Shown: piece by piece, positions 1 through 8,553 of the stretch | Numbering within the stretch: the first letter of the stretch is position 1 | Layout: each line of letters opens with the position of its first letter | Assembly: GCF_900176505.1 (NCBI RefSeq) | Contig: NZ_FWYB01000001.1 | Span: 717,400 to 781,399, forward strand | Length of the DNA: 64,000 bases | Origin: Pedobacter nyackensis | GTDB lineage: Bacteria; Bacteroidota; Bacteroidia; Sphingobacteriales; Sphingobacteriaceae | Direction: 5' to 3' | Notes under the pieces: model-generated | Told to the model about the DNA's origin: nothing | Databases searched by the model: none | Seen by the model: the letters and a program-made list of their open reading frames with translations, nothing else | Position numbers and translations under genes: made by a program

Positions 1-132
1 TTGGCAATATCTAAGTCGATGGTTAAAAAGCAATTGTATGCTGCCACCAGACATGTAAAGGAATACCTGCGTTTGCATACGGATCTGACCGCATTTATCG
101 CCATTTGTCTGACGGCGGGATTATTAAAATAG
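1..132 (+). CDS. ECF RNA polymerase sigma factor, C-terminal end (partial)
   Basis: Only the last 43 codons are in the window, read in frame 1 and ending at TAG 130-132. The peptide contains SKSMVKKQLYAATRHVKEYL, which matches the recognition-helix end of sigma-70 region 4 followed by the short hydrophobic tail (LTAFIAICLTAGLL) common in FecI-like sigma factors of Bacteroidota. A FecR-type anti-sigma gene starts 78 bp downstream on the same strand, which supports the call: such sigma factors direct transcription of the neighbouring TonB-dependent receptor locus after a surface signal. The first 130 or so residues lie outside the window, so regions 2 and 3 cannot be judged. Confidence 0.8.
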   Translation: MAISKSMVKKQLYAATRHVKEYLRLHTDLTAFIAICLTAGLLK

Positions 133-154
133 AAAATATTTTATTTTTTTGTTT

Positions 155-184
155 AGGGGGGTATCTAATTTTAATCCCTCCCTG
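155..184 (+). promoter_or_regulatory. Hairpin between sigma and fecR genes
   Basis: The stretch AGGGGGGTAT (155-164) can pair imperfectly with ATCCCTCCCT (174-183) across a short AT-rich loop. It lies in the 78-bp gap between the sigma-factor stop and the FecR start and could act as an RNA structure or partial attenuator setting the sigma/anti-sigma ratio. There is no following T-run, so a true terminator is unlikely. Confidence 0.35.
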
Positions 185-210
185 TCTTACTATTAAAACA
201 GCTTAATCTT

Positions 211-1404
211 ATGACTCTAAATCAAATAAAGGAACTTCTACAATTCATTGCTGCGGGGAATGCTACAAAAGCGCAGGAAGATGCCTTTGTTGAATGGTTA
301 GACAATTGTGATAAGGCAGATTATCAGGAAGCAATTGCAGAATGGGAAAGATTATTGGAACAGGAACCAGTGTATGCTGCTCAATATCCGGCATTAACTT
401 CAAGAATAGAAGCAAGTCTTAATAAAGCTGATATCCCTGTAATTCCACTTTATGGAAAAGAGAAAGATAAACGCAGTTCAGTAAATTGGAAAATGATTGC
501 TGCTTCTGTGATCCTGATCCTTGCTATGGGCAGTTTCTTTTATTTCGGTAAGGATAAATTACAAAAAACGGCTTCCAATCACCAGACTATGGATATTAAA
601 CCCGGCGGAAATAACGCAGTGTTGATACTAGGTGATGGCTCAGAAGTAAATCTAAATAGTATTAAGAATGGCGAAGTGGCCATGCAGGCCGGAATTAAGG
701 TAGAGAAGCGTGCTGATGGACAGTTGATTTATACCATCGTTAAAAACGCTGAAAACAGAAGCAAAGAATTGTTTAATACCATACAAACCCCAATTGGAGG
801 TCAGTATCGGATCAATTTACCTGACGGGAGCCTGGTATGGTTAAATGCAGCATCCTCATTGCGTTACCCTACATCTTTTAGTGGTGATGAACGTAGGGTA
901 GAATTGATTGGCGAAGCCTATTTTGAGATAGCAAAAGACAAAGCCAGGCCCTTTCGCGTAGTGAGTCACCAGCAAACGGTTGAAGTGTTGGGAACACACT
1001 TTAACGTTAACAGCTACGAAGATGAGGATAATACAAGAACTACTTTACTTGAGGGCGGCGTAAAGATTTATGCCAGGGCAAATAAAGAAACTTTGGTATT
1101 AAAGCCGGGCCAGCAGTCGCAGGTTAGTGCAAATTCAATCAATGTAAAAGATGTTGACGCAAGCGATGCGGCAGCATGGAAAGACGGGTATTTTGTCTTC
1201 AATGCTGAAAGTATTCCTTCAGCAATGCGTAAAATAGCGCGTTGGTATGATTTGGAAATATCATATGAAGGAGATATTAATCAGGATCTTGCAGGGTCAG
1301 TATCGCGCTTCACAAATGTATCTGAAGTGCTTAAAACACTGGAATTAACCGGTCTGGTGCATTTTAAAGTCGATGGCCGCAAGGTCAGAGTTATTGCTAA
1401 TTAA
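211..1404 (+). CDS. FecR family anti-sigma factor
   Basis: A 397-residue inner-membrane regulator. The N-terminal ~90 residues form the cytoplasmic sigma-binding part (helical, with WLDNCDKADYQEAIAEWERL-like text). One transmembrane helix lies near residues 92-113 (MIAASVILILAMGSFFYF), then the periplasmic FecR domain with the typical IQTPIGGQYRINLPDGSLVW, LNAASSLRYPTSF and GEAYFEI stretches near 190-245, and a C-terminal secretin/TonB short-domain-like end (YDLEISYEGDI). The family holds a FecI-type sigma inactive until the TonB-dependent receptor signals. Context fits: sigma factor upstream, transducer-type SusC (with its own N-terminal signalling domain) downstream. ATG at 211; no clear ribosome site, as usual for this phylum. 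Confidence 0.93.
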   Translation: MTLNQIKELLQFIAAGNATKAQEDAFVEWLDNCDKADYQEAIAEWERLLEQEPVYAAQYPALTSRIEASLNKADIPVIPLYGKEKDKRSSVNWKMIAASVILILAMGSFFYFGKDKLQKTASNHQTMDIKPGGNNAVLILGDGSEVNLNSIKNGEVAMQAGIKVEKRADGQLIYTIVKNAENRSKELFNTIQTPIGGQYRINLPDGSLVWLNAASSLRYPTSFSGDERRVELIGEAYFEIAKDKARPFRVVSHQQTVEVLGTHFNVNSYEDEDNTRTTLLEGGVKIYARANKETLVLKPGQQSQVSANSINVKDVDASDAAAWKDGYFVFNAESIPSAMRKIARWYDLEISYEGDINQDLAGSVSRFTNVSEVLKTLELTGLVHFKVDGRKVRVIAN

Positions 1405-1408
1405 ATCC

Positions 1409-1527
1409 TATGAAACCATCATGATTTTTCAAAAAACCACAGGGGAATGACTATAAACCGAGCTTGCGAGTTCTTGAACACTAGAATACAATAAAAACCG
1501 GTGAAAAAATCATGATAGCTTCATCAC
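1409..1527 (+). repeat. Palindromic leader repeat, copy 1 (long form)
   Basis: The left arm starts TATGAAACCATCATGA (1409-1424) and runs on into a T-run; the right arm TGAAAAAATCATGATAG...TTCAT (1502-1524) is nearly its reverse complement. I count 2 mismatches and one T indel over about 22 bp. A ~70-bp centre lies between. A second copy with a much shorter centre is at 6759-6795. Both copies are followed by similar text (AAAAACAAAT, then ACAGATGAAAA), so this one precedes an ATG at 1552 whose frame closes after five codons. The duplication suggests a mobile or duplicated 5' leader; function unknown. Confidence 0.6.
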
Positions 1528-1646
1528 AAATAAAAAACAAATAATAGACAGATGAAAACCACAATATAAAATCAACTAACCAAATAACCTAAACCAATAA
1601 AGTATGAAGAAATAGAGACTCACCACACAAAGGTTGTCTTGATAAA

Positions 1647-1679
1647 AACCGGGAGGTGCTTGGAACCACCTCCACGGTT
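1647..1679 (+). promoter_or_regulatory. susC leader hairpin
   Basis: AACCG (1647-1651) plus GGAGGTG (1652-1658) pair with CACCTCC (1667-1673) and CGGTT (1675-1679), giving a 12-bp stem with one bulged A and the 8-nt loop CTTGGAAC. It lies about 70 bp upstream of the SusC start in a 343-bp gene-free stretch (1405-1747). There is no long T-run, so an mRNA stability or translation-control role is more likely than termination. Known for SusC genes in general: long structured 5' leaders; specific role here is inference. Confidence 0.5.
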
Positions 1680-1747
1680 AATTTGTCTGGACCTAACCTA
1701 AATAATTTTCGAAGACCATTTATTGTCAATCCAAACTAAACAAAAGT

Positions 1748-4700
1748 ATGAATAAAAATATTCATTGCCGGCCGGCCTGTGAACAAAGGTGGCTATATAC
1801 TAAAAAACAGATCATCATGCGCATAAAAATGACCGTTGTGTTAATGATTGCAGCATTTTTACAGGTAAGTGCAAATGGATTTGCCCAGAAAATTACCTTA
1901 TCTGAGAGAAATGCTTCTTTGGAACAGCTTTTTGCCAAAATAAAAAAGCAAAGCGGCTATACATTTTTATATAGTCCACAATTAATTAAAAGAACCAAAC
2001 CAGTTTCACTAACTGTCACAAATGAGCCTCTAATTTCAGTATTGGAGATGTGCCTTGAAGGACAGCCACTAACATTTGCAATCAATCAGAATACAATTGT
2101 TGTCAGAAAGCGGGAAGAGGAATCAACCCTGGTTGATATTCAGTTTAAGCTATTCAAAGGAAAAGTTGTTGATACTAAGGGAATGCCTTTACCAGGTGTA
2201 ACGGTTAAAGTAAAGAATAAAAATACGACAAAGATAAGTGATGCAAATGGTGATTTTAGCTTAGATGTTGAAGATGATGATGTGCTGATTTTAAGCTATA
2301 TAGGCTATAGAAGAAAAGAAGTAGCTGTAAGCGGAAAAGAAAGTTTAAGAATTACCCTTGAAGAAGAGGAATCAGAACTGAAGAATGTCGTAGTTATTGG
2401 TTATGGTAAGCAAGATAAGCACCTTAATCCGAGTTCTATTAGTCGTGTTGATGGAGAAAAACTACAAAACAGGCCGAGCGGTTCTATCGAAGGCTTATTG
2501 CAAGGACTTGCACCAGGGTTAATAGTTCAAAACAATTCTGGTCAACCTGGAGGAAGAAGCAAAATTTCAATTAGAGGGGTGTCAGACTTTTCTAGTTCTG
2601 CTAATTCTAACGTGGTAAGTACGCCATTATTCATTATTGATGGAGTGCCATTGGATCAGGATACTTTCAATCCATCAAATCCCAGAGAAGCTATTTCGAG
2701 TGTTTTAGGTGGATTAAATCCTTTCGATGTAGAGAGTGTAGACGTATTAAAGGATGCGGCTGCAACAGCTATTTATGGTTCAAGGGGTGCTAACGGCGTA
2801 ATTATCATTACCACAAAGCGTGGAAAGGCGGGAAAACCTATTGTAACCTTAAACACACAATTTGGAGGTAGTACACCGCCCCAGCTTCGGAAAACATTCG
2901 GCGGATCGGCAGAGCGTAATTTTAAATTAAATTTATTTAATTCGTATCAGAGTTCGAAAGTTGGCGGTGGAACTTCTAGCCCACCAATGGAATTAACAGA
3001 TAGTTTGAATAGCTTTTACAATAATTCTACCGACTGGCAAGAGCTCTATTTCAGAAATGCTACATTATACAGCGTTAATCTTGGTGTTAGTGGCGCAAGC
3101 GAAAACGCCAGTTACCGTTTAGGTGCAGATTATTATAACGAAAAAGGTGTTGTATTAAGCTCTGGTTATAAACGTTATTCGTTAACCTATCAAGGCATTT
3201 TTAATCCAACAAAAAAGTTAACAATTACGGGTAGGGTTAATGTTAATCAACAAGATGCCGGTCAGCGTCGTGGAGAGACATTTAACGCTGCTGTAATTGG
3301 CAATAATTTTTCTTCTTCATTTGCCCCCGGACCGAGTTCAGGTTTTTATGATGCGTTTTTAGAGTCTTATAACAAAGGTGTTAATATTGATTTAACAAGA
3401 AATTTATCTGCTCAATTAGAAGGAAGTCTGGATATAACTGATTATCTAAACGTATCGTCCAGAGGTTCTGCGCGCTATCAGTTTTATCGTACAAGAGGTT
3501 TTAATCCTTCGGCGGCAAATTTAAACGGTAAAGCATCAGCGTCATATTATGCTAAGGAGAAGTTAGATCTTTTGAGTGTGACCAATGTTAGGTTACATCA
3601 CACTTTTGCGAATGCGCATACTTTTGATTTCTTAATTGGTTCTGATATCAACACCAATAGTAACGATAATATTTATGGTAGCGGAGTAAATGGACCAAAC
3701 GATGCGCAGCAAGTTATCCAAGGCTATGCCCAATCAGATATTACATTACAAACCAATAACATTACCTATGGATTGTTATCGTATTACTCAAGGTTGTCTT
3801 ACGATTTTAACAAAAAATATATATTTCAAGGTGTAATCAGGAGAGACGGTTCCTCTAAGTTTGGGAAAGATAAACAGTGGGGTAATTTCTTGTCTGCCTC
3901 TGCAGCATGGGTTTTTACCAAAGAAAATTTCTTTGCAAACAATGTGGGTACCTGGTTTAGCTTTGGTAAGTTAAGAGGAAGTGTTGGTAAAGCCGGACAG
4001 CAATACCAGGATGATTATTTGGCTTTAGGTGCTTACAACACTGGTGCAGCTAGTGGTGCCCTCGGAACCTATAATGGCTCGCCAATATTAGCGCCAAACT
4101 ATGCAGGTGCTAACGGTTTGCGAATTCCAGATTTAACCTGGCAAACTTCAAAAGACTACGGAGTAGGTTTAGATTTAGAATTTTTTAATAGCCGTTTAAC
4201 TGCAGCTTTTGATTATTACCATAAAGCAAAAGACGGATTCTTGTTTACAACTCCTTTAAGTAGCACAAGTGGATATGCTCAAAAAAGTGTCAATAGCGGG
4301 AATGTGCTGAATACAGGCTTCGAGGCTGGTATTACAGGATATTTGACAGCACCTGATAAAAGGTTGCAATACAGCATGACCTTAATTACCACAACGAATA
4401 AAAATGTATTGACCAAACTTCCAGACTACGGAAGAAGTATTGCGAGAACAGGTTATTCTATTGGGGAACCCTATTTACAGATTGGTAAGCCATTAAATGG
4501 TTTTTATCTATTGGAATATCTAGGTGTTTTTCCTGATGAGGCCTCTGTGCCTATTAATCCTTATACCGGAGGTAAATTGCGTCCGGTTGGTCCTTTTGCA
4601 GCTCAGGATCCGTACCACGCAGGAGATATTCATTTAAGGGATGTAGACGGAGATGGTCGGATCGATGGAAGTGGAAATAGCGATAGAGTTTATATGGGTG

Positions 4701-5275
4701 ATCCTAACCCTAAGGTTACGGGAAGTTTTTCAAATACTGTTTCTTTCCGTTTAAAAAACAATTCATCATTTCAGTTTAGCTTTCTTCTAAATTACTCCAT
4801 AGGTAATAAGGTGTATAATAAAGTGTTAGCGGATCGAATTAAGTCGGTAAGCTGGACAGCAAGTACCAACGTAAATTATCCTGGAGGCCAACGCAATTTG
4901 TTAGATGTTTCTGACCTTGATGTGTGGACACCAACGCATACCAATGCGAAATACCCGGTATTAAACCCTTGGCGCTATTACCTTTTCTCTAGCTACGATT
5001 TTATTGGTAATTACGAAGGGAATACTTCTTTGTTCTTAGAAGATGGAAGCTTTGTAAGGTTAAGTAATGTAACTTTTGGATACGATTTTTCACCTAAGTT
5101 TTTACAAAAAGCCAAAATTAGAAGATTACGTGTTTTTGCAGGCTTAGAGAATATTTTTCTCCTCACCAAATATACCGGAGTTGATCCCGAAAACGTGGAT
5201 GACTATGGTTATGATATTGGTAACGGGTATCCTGTTCCGAAGAAATTTAATTTAGGTTTCAACTTTGAATTTTAA
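1748..5275 (+). CDS. SusC/RagA TonB-dependent outer-membrane transporter with signalling domain
   Basis: A 1175-residue outer-membrane uptake channel. A long N-terminal leader contains a hydrophobic signal near residues 28-47 ending FAQ. Next come a secretin/TonB N-terminal (STN) domain at about 50-120 (ITLSERNASLEQLFAKIKKQ), a carboxypeptidase-D-like beta-sandwich at about 135-210 (GKVVDTKGMPLPGVTVKVKN), a plug domain with VVVIGYGKQDK and the FIIDGVPLDQDT and VLKDAAATAIYGSRGANGVI motifs typical of SusC, and a beta-barrel ending in NLGFNFEF. The STN domain marks it as a transducer that can signal to the FecR protein encoded upstream. SusD follows 4 bp later. Length is usual for the family. 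The ATG at 1748 is preferred because related transporters carry the same extended leader; 1817 is an alternative. Confidence 0.95.
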   Translation: MNKNIHCRPACEQRWLYTKKQIIMRIKMTVVLMIAAFLQVSANGFAQKITLSERNASLEQLFAKIKKQSGYTFLYSPQLIKRTKPVSLTVTNEPLISVLEMCLEGQPLTFAINQNTIVVRKREEESTLVDIQFKLFKGKVVDTKGMPLPGVTVKVKNKNTTKISDANGDFSLDVEDDDVLILSYIGYRRKEVAVSGKESLRITLEEEESELKNVVVIGYGKQDKHLNPSSISRVDGEKLQNRPSGSIEGLLQGLAPGLIVQNNSGQPGGRSKISIRGVSDFSSSANSNVVSTPLFIIDGVPLDQDTFNPSNPREAISSVLGGLNPFDVESVDVLKDAAATAIYGSRGANGVIIITTKRGKAGKPIVTLNTQFGGSTPPQLRKTFGGSAERNFKLNLFNSYQSSKVGGGTSSPPMELTDSLNSFYNNSTDWQELYFRNATLYSVNLGVSGASENASYRLGADYYNEKGVVLSSGYKRYSLTYQGIFNPTKKLTITGRVNVNQQDAGQRRGETFNAAVIGNNFSSSFAPGPSSGFYDAFLESYNKGVNIDLTRNLSAQLEGSLDITDYLNVSSRGSARYQFYRTRGFNPSAANLNGKASASYYAKEKLDLLSVTNVRLHHTFANAHTFDFLIGSDINTNSNDNIYGSGVNGPNDAQQVIQGYAQSDITLQTNNITYGLLSYYSRLSYDFNKKYIFQGVIRRDGSSKFGKDKQWGNFLSASAAWVFTKENFFANNVGTWFSFGKLRGSVGKAGQQYQDDYLALGAYNTGAASGALGTYNGSPILAPNYAGANGLRIPDLTWQTSKDYGVGLDLEFFNSRLTAAFDYYHKAKDGFLFTTPLSSTSGYAQKSVNSGNVLNTGFEAGITGYLTAPDKRLQYSMTLITTTNKNVLTKLPDYGRSIARTGYSIGEPYLQIGKPLNGFYLLEYLGVFPDEASVPINPYTGGKLRPVGPFAAQDPYHAGDIHLRDVDGDGRIDGSGNSDRVYMGDPNPKVTGSFSNTVSFRLKNNSSFQFSFLLNYSIGNKVYNKVLADRIKSVSWTASTNVNYPGGQRNLLDVSDLDVWTPTHTNAKYPVLNPWRYYLFSSYDFIGNYEGNTSLFLEDGSFVRLSNVTFGYDFSPKFLQKAKIRRLRVFAGLENIFLLTKYTGVDPENVDDYGYDIGNGYPVPKKFNLGFNFEF

Positions 5276-5279
5276 TCTC

Positions 5280-6734
5280 ATGAATAGAAATAATTTTAAA
5301 AAAATAGCAAGCCTATTTTTAATATACAGTTTAGTGCTGTTTTCATGCCAAAAGGTGCTCGATCCAGAAGTGGTACAATTGCCTACGGCTGATAATGCAA
5401 TTCAAACAGCGGCTGATGTTGATAAAGCTGTAGCGGCCGCTTACTCATTTTTACGTTCAGTATTGCCAGATAAAGTATTTTTAATGGGCGATGTGCGGGC
5501 AAATACATTCGAAAGCTATAGCCAAACGAGCAATACCAGGCCAGAAACATTAATTGCTACCAATACTATTGGACCGCTTTTAAATAATGGTGGTGGAGAT
5601 TGGAGTGGATTTTATAAAGTTATTGCGCAATGTAATTTAGTGTTAGAGAGCATTCCTACGATTCAAAATTATGATCAGAGTGCTAAACGTAGAAGCTTGG
5701 GCGAAGCCAGCTTTTTAAGAGGATTGACCTATTTTTATCTTACCCGTTTTTGGGGAGATGTGCCAGTGAATCTCAAAGCTGTGGATGTTGATAATATTTC
5801 CAGAACGCCACAAGCCCAGGTTTACGACCAGATAAAGAAGGATTTAGATGTAGCAATTGCTAATCTTGCGCCTTCCTATTCTGCAGGCGATAAGGCGGTT
5901 AGAGCAACAAAAGGCGCTGCCTGGGCAATAAAGGCACATGTGTTGGCTTGGTTACAAGATTATGCTGGTTCAGAAAAACTTTGCGATAGCGTAATTAATA
6001 ACGGACAATACAGTCTTATTGCAGATACAACCCAGTTGTTAAGAATTTTTATTGGAAAATCTCAGGAAGGTATTTTTGAATTAAATTTCGATGCCGCTTT
6101 AAAAGAGGTACAAAAAAATAAGGTATACAATCGCACATTAGGAAGACCATGGTATACCGATGGATCAGATGGTGGGGGGGGTACAGAAAAATTTTTACTA
6201 TGTCCGCCTCCTGCATTGATAACACAAATGTTCCCAGTTAAAACAGTAGATGGACGTAAATCTACCTGGTTAACAAATTCGTCTAAAAATTATGACCCTA
6301 CCCGTCCATATTTAGGCAAGTATAGAACTTTACAGGTTCAAGGTGATACCACATCTCAAAACATCAACGAATCAAACATTATAGTTACCCGTTTGGCCGA
6401 TATTATGCTGCTAAGGGCAGAGGCTTTGGCAAGCACACAGGTAAATAGACCAGCAGAAGCCATAATTTGGTTAAATAAAGTAAGAGAAAGAGCAAAGGCT
6501 AGAGAGTATACAAGTGGTGGCAGTCTTCAAGACACCATTTTGCTGGAGCGTAGAAAAGAACTACTGGGCGAGGGGCAAATATTTTTTGATTACGTTAGAA
6601 CTAGAAAACTTGCGGCTTATTCCAAAATAACACAGGCAGACTGGTACACGAAAGGCGCATGGTTGCTGCCAATCAGTCAGACTATATTATCTCAAAGTGG
6701 GTTTATAATCACTCAAAATAGCTTCTGGCAATAA
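5280..6734 (+). CDS. SusD/RagB family nutrient-binding lipoprotein
   Basis: A surface lipoprotein of 484 residues that caps the SusC barrel and binds the ligand. The signal peptide ends in a lipobox (LVLFSC) with Cys near residue 23. A SusD-like fold is indicated by the region LGEASFLRGLTYFYLTRFWG (about 135-155), which is the hallmark helix pair, and by C-terminal LADIMLLRAEALAS and ERRKELLGEG stretches. The ATG at 5280 (MNRNNFKK) is chosen over an upstream in-frame TTG at 5265 that would overlap the susC stop. It sits 4 bp after susC, so the pair is co-transcribed. Ligand not predictable: no glycoside hydrolase lies nearby. Confidence 0.94.
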   Translation: MNRNNFKKIASLFLIYSLVLFSCQKVLDPEVVQLPTADNAIQTAADVDKAVAAAYSFLRSVLPDKVFLMGDVRANTFESYSQTSNTRPETLIATNTIGPLLNNGGGDWSGFYKVIAQCNLVLESIPTIQNYDQSAKRRSLGEASFLRGLTYFYLTRFWGDVPVNLKAVDVDNISRTPQAQVYDQIKKDLDVAIANLAPSYSAGDKAVRATKGAAWAIKAHVLAWLQDYAGSEKLCDSVINNGQYSLIADTTQLLRIFIGKSQEGIFELNFDAALKEVQKNKVYNRTLGRPWYTDGSDGGGGTEKFLLCPPPALITQMFPVKTVDGRKSTWLTNSSKNYDPTRPYLGKYRTLQVQGDTTSQNINESNIIVTRLADIMLLRAEALASTQVNRPAEAIIWLNKVRERAKAREYTSGGSLQDTILLERRKELLGEGQIFFDYVRTRKLAAYSKITQADWYTKGAWLLPISQTILSQSGFIITQNSFWQ

Positions 6735-6758
6735 TTATTAAATTTTTATTTAAAATAG

Positions 6759-6795
6759 TATGAAACCATCATGAGTTTACCTGATAGCTTCATCA
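6759..6795 (+). repeat. Palindromic leader repeat, copy 2 (short form)
   Basis: TATGAAACCATCATGA (6759-6774) is identical to the left arm of the copy at 1409, and TGATAGCTTCATCAC (6782-6796) to its right arm, but only 7 bases separate them. The arms ATGAAACCATCA and TGATAGCTTCAT form a 12-bp stem with two mismatches. It lies in the susD/fasciclin-like gap and leads straight to the ATG at 6820. Confidence 0.6.
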
Positions 6796-6819
6796 CCTTT
6801 AAAAACAAATTATATACAG

Positions 6820-7503
6820 ATGAAAAATTATATATCAAAAAAGAACATCATAATAGCCTTTGGCATGGTTTGTATCGCAATTGCTTCATGCCAAAAGAAA
6901 GACTATTTTAATGATGGTGGGATATCGAGGCAATCTGACGCGGAAAAAAATATGAGCACATATGATTTTTTGGCGAGCAGAAAAAATCATATGTTCGATT
7001 CATTAGTCAAAATCATCGACTTGACAAATGGCAAAGCGCTTGTGAATCAGTCTAATATTACATTTTACGCTTGTCCCAATTCGGCAGTAATGAGGTTTCA
7101 ACGGAGGTTCTTGCCTTCTGATAAGCAAGCACCCAGGCCACTAAGTAAAATTGGTGTAGATACTTTGACTATGTTGTTGAAGCGGTTTATCCTGGTAAAT
7201 AACAAGGTTTCTTTAGAGCGTGCCGTTGCCGATAAGGATAAAGCTTATAAGGATAACAATACAGATAGTTTAATTATTTATGGTATTAGCGGTATTAGCA
7301 ATGCGGGTAGTTCGGTAAGGACAGGCCCGGATTATATGACTTATGAGCATCGAAAAGTAAAAGTTATAGATTCTATCAATTATACTGCGGGCATGCAAAC
7401 CCACAATTTAATTACCGCAAACGCCATTTTACATATTTTAAACGACGGTGCGAATTTTAGTGGTGGCTTCAAACTGAAATATTTTAGGAAAAACGATAAT
7501 TAA
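6820..7503 (+). CDS. Fasciclin-like lipoprotein of the SusCD locus
   Basis: A 227-residue predicted lipoprotein: hydrophobic start then IASCQKK (Cys near residue 24). The body contains STYDFLASRKNHMFDSLVKI near residues 46-65 and NITFYACPNSAVMRF, which resemble the H1 and following segments of fasciclin (FAS1) domains, and late TAGMQTHNLITANAILHIL, matching the usual FAS1 end. FAS1 domains are adhesion or ligand-binding folds often encoded beside SusC/SusD in this phylum. It lies 85 bp after susD and 13 bp before the next lipoprotein gene, so it is part of the same locus. Family assignment is from motif style only. Confidence 0.7.
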   Translation: MKNYISKKNIIIAFGMVCIAIASCQKKDYFNDGGISRQSDAEKNMSTYDFLASRKNHMFDSLVKIIDLTNGKALVNQSNITFYACPNSAVMRFQRRFLPSDKQAPRPLSKIGVDTLTMLLKRFILVNNKVSLERAVADKDKAYKDNNTDSLIIYGISGISNAGSSVRTGPDYMTYEHRKVKVIDSINYTAGMQTHNLITANAILHILNDGANFSGGFKLKYFRKNDN

Positions 7504-7516
7504 TAGAAAATTATTT

Positions 7517-8470
7517 ATGAGAAGAATTTATTTGAGTTTTTGTTTGCTATTTGTGACGGGAATGGCATTGCTTACAGGATGTAAGAAACAAGAAAAAATT
7601 GGCTTTATAAGCCCGACAATAGCATATACAACTAAAACTTTAACGGTAGTTACCGGACGAGGACTTATTATGTCAGCAGCTTTAGCTACAGACGGATCTA
7701 CCAAACCGATTGAAGCAAGTATCGTTTCTATCCACGATGAGAATGGTAAAGTGTTTACAGAGTTGATGAATTATAAAGTGGACACCTACTATTGGACGGG
7801 TACACCTACCGGTTTAGAGACTTCGCTGGATCAAATTAATAAGATCAGAATTGCGGCTAAAAAACCGGCGATTGATATTAATCCAACCAATGGTCAGATT
7901 ATTATTTATCCGGAAGCTAAAGATCCTGCTATTTTTCCTTCGGGACGTTATATTTTTGACATAAAAGTGAAAAATAGTGGCGGAGAAATGATCATTAAAA
8001 ATGCATTAACCATAAATACTACACCTGCAGGGCCTTATTCTTATGCCTTCTCAGGCGTAGATGGCATAACTGGTATTGATGTTACAATGGAAAAAACTGT
8101 GGCTTCAACCGGGCCTACTAAGCTGATTGTTAGAACACTGAGGAAGGATGACACCCCAATAGATCCCAAAACACTTTTGGGGTACGAATACGGTACAGTC
8201 GCAAATCCAAACTTAAAAGATTGGCATAATTTAGGGCTTCAGAAAATAGTTAAATATACCGAATTCCCTGACCGCTTAGAGATTGAAACTGAGGGAACTC
8301 CTATCCCCGTTATTGGTGGTTTGCCAACAGGACAAGGTATTCCGATTTGGGCACAGCGTATAGATATGTACAACAACAACAGCGCTATTGGAAAGTACTT
8401 TAACTATTGGTTCGATTTTGCAATTTTTGAACCTGGAACCTGGAATATTACCATTAAACTGAAATATTAA
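7517..8470 (+). CDS. Lipoprotein of the SusCD locus (DUF5007-like)
   Basis: A 317-residue protein with signal peptide and lipobox (LLTGCKKQ, Cys near residue 22). The N-terminal half reads as a beta-sandwich beginning IGFISPTIAYTTKTLTVVTG, with a phrase about a bent strand and PSGRYIFDIKVKNSGG near residue 140-155; this resembles the DUF5007 proteins found next to SusCD pairs. The C-terminal half (residues 170-317) is also beta-rich and ends FAIFEPGTWNITIKLKY. Likely an outer-surface accessory binding protein of the uptake system. It is the last gene before a strong terminator at 8498. Family name is tentative. Confidence 0.6.
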   Translation: MRRIYLSFCLLFVTGMALLTGCKKQEKIGFISPTIAYTTKTLTVVTGRGLIMSAALATDGSTKPIEASIVSIHDENGKVFTELMNYKVDTYYWTGTPTGLETSLDQINKIRIAAKKPAIDINPTNGQIIIYPEAKDPAIFPSGRYIFDIKVKNSGGEMIIKNALTINTTPAGPYSYAFSGVDGITGIDVTMEKTVASTGPTKLIVRTLRKDDTPIDPKTLLGYEYGTVANPNLKDWHNLGLQKIVKYTEFPDRLEIETEGTPIPVIGGLPTGQGIPIWAQRIDMYNNNSAIGKYFNYWFDFAIFEPGTWNITIKLKY

Positions 8471-8497
8471 CCCTCATTTAGTACTAACGCTCCCTTT

Positions 8498-8532
8498 GCC
8501 TGTTGATATTGTATCAACAGGCATTTTTATTT
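8498..8532 (+). terminator. Rho-independent terminator of the first SusCD operon
   Basis: GCCTGTTGATA (8498-8508) and TATCAACAGGC (8512-8522) form a perfect 11-bp stem with the 3-nt loop TTG, followed by ATTTTTATTT. It sits 28 bp after the last lipoprotein stop and between convergent genes. Confidence 0.9.
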
Positions 8533-8553
8533 GTGCATTAATAATATTCAGTC

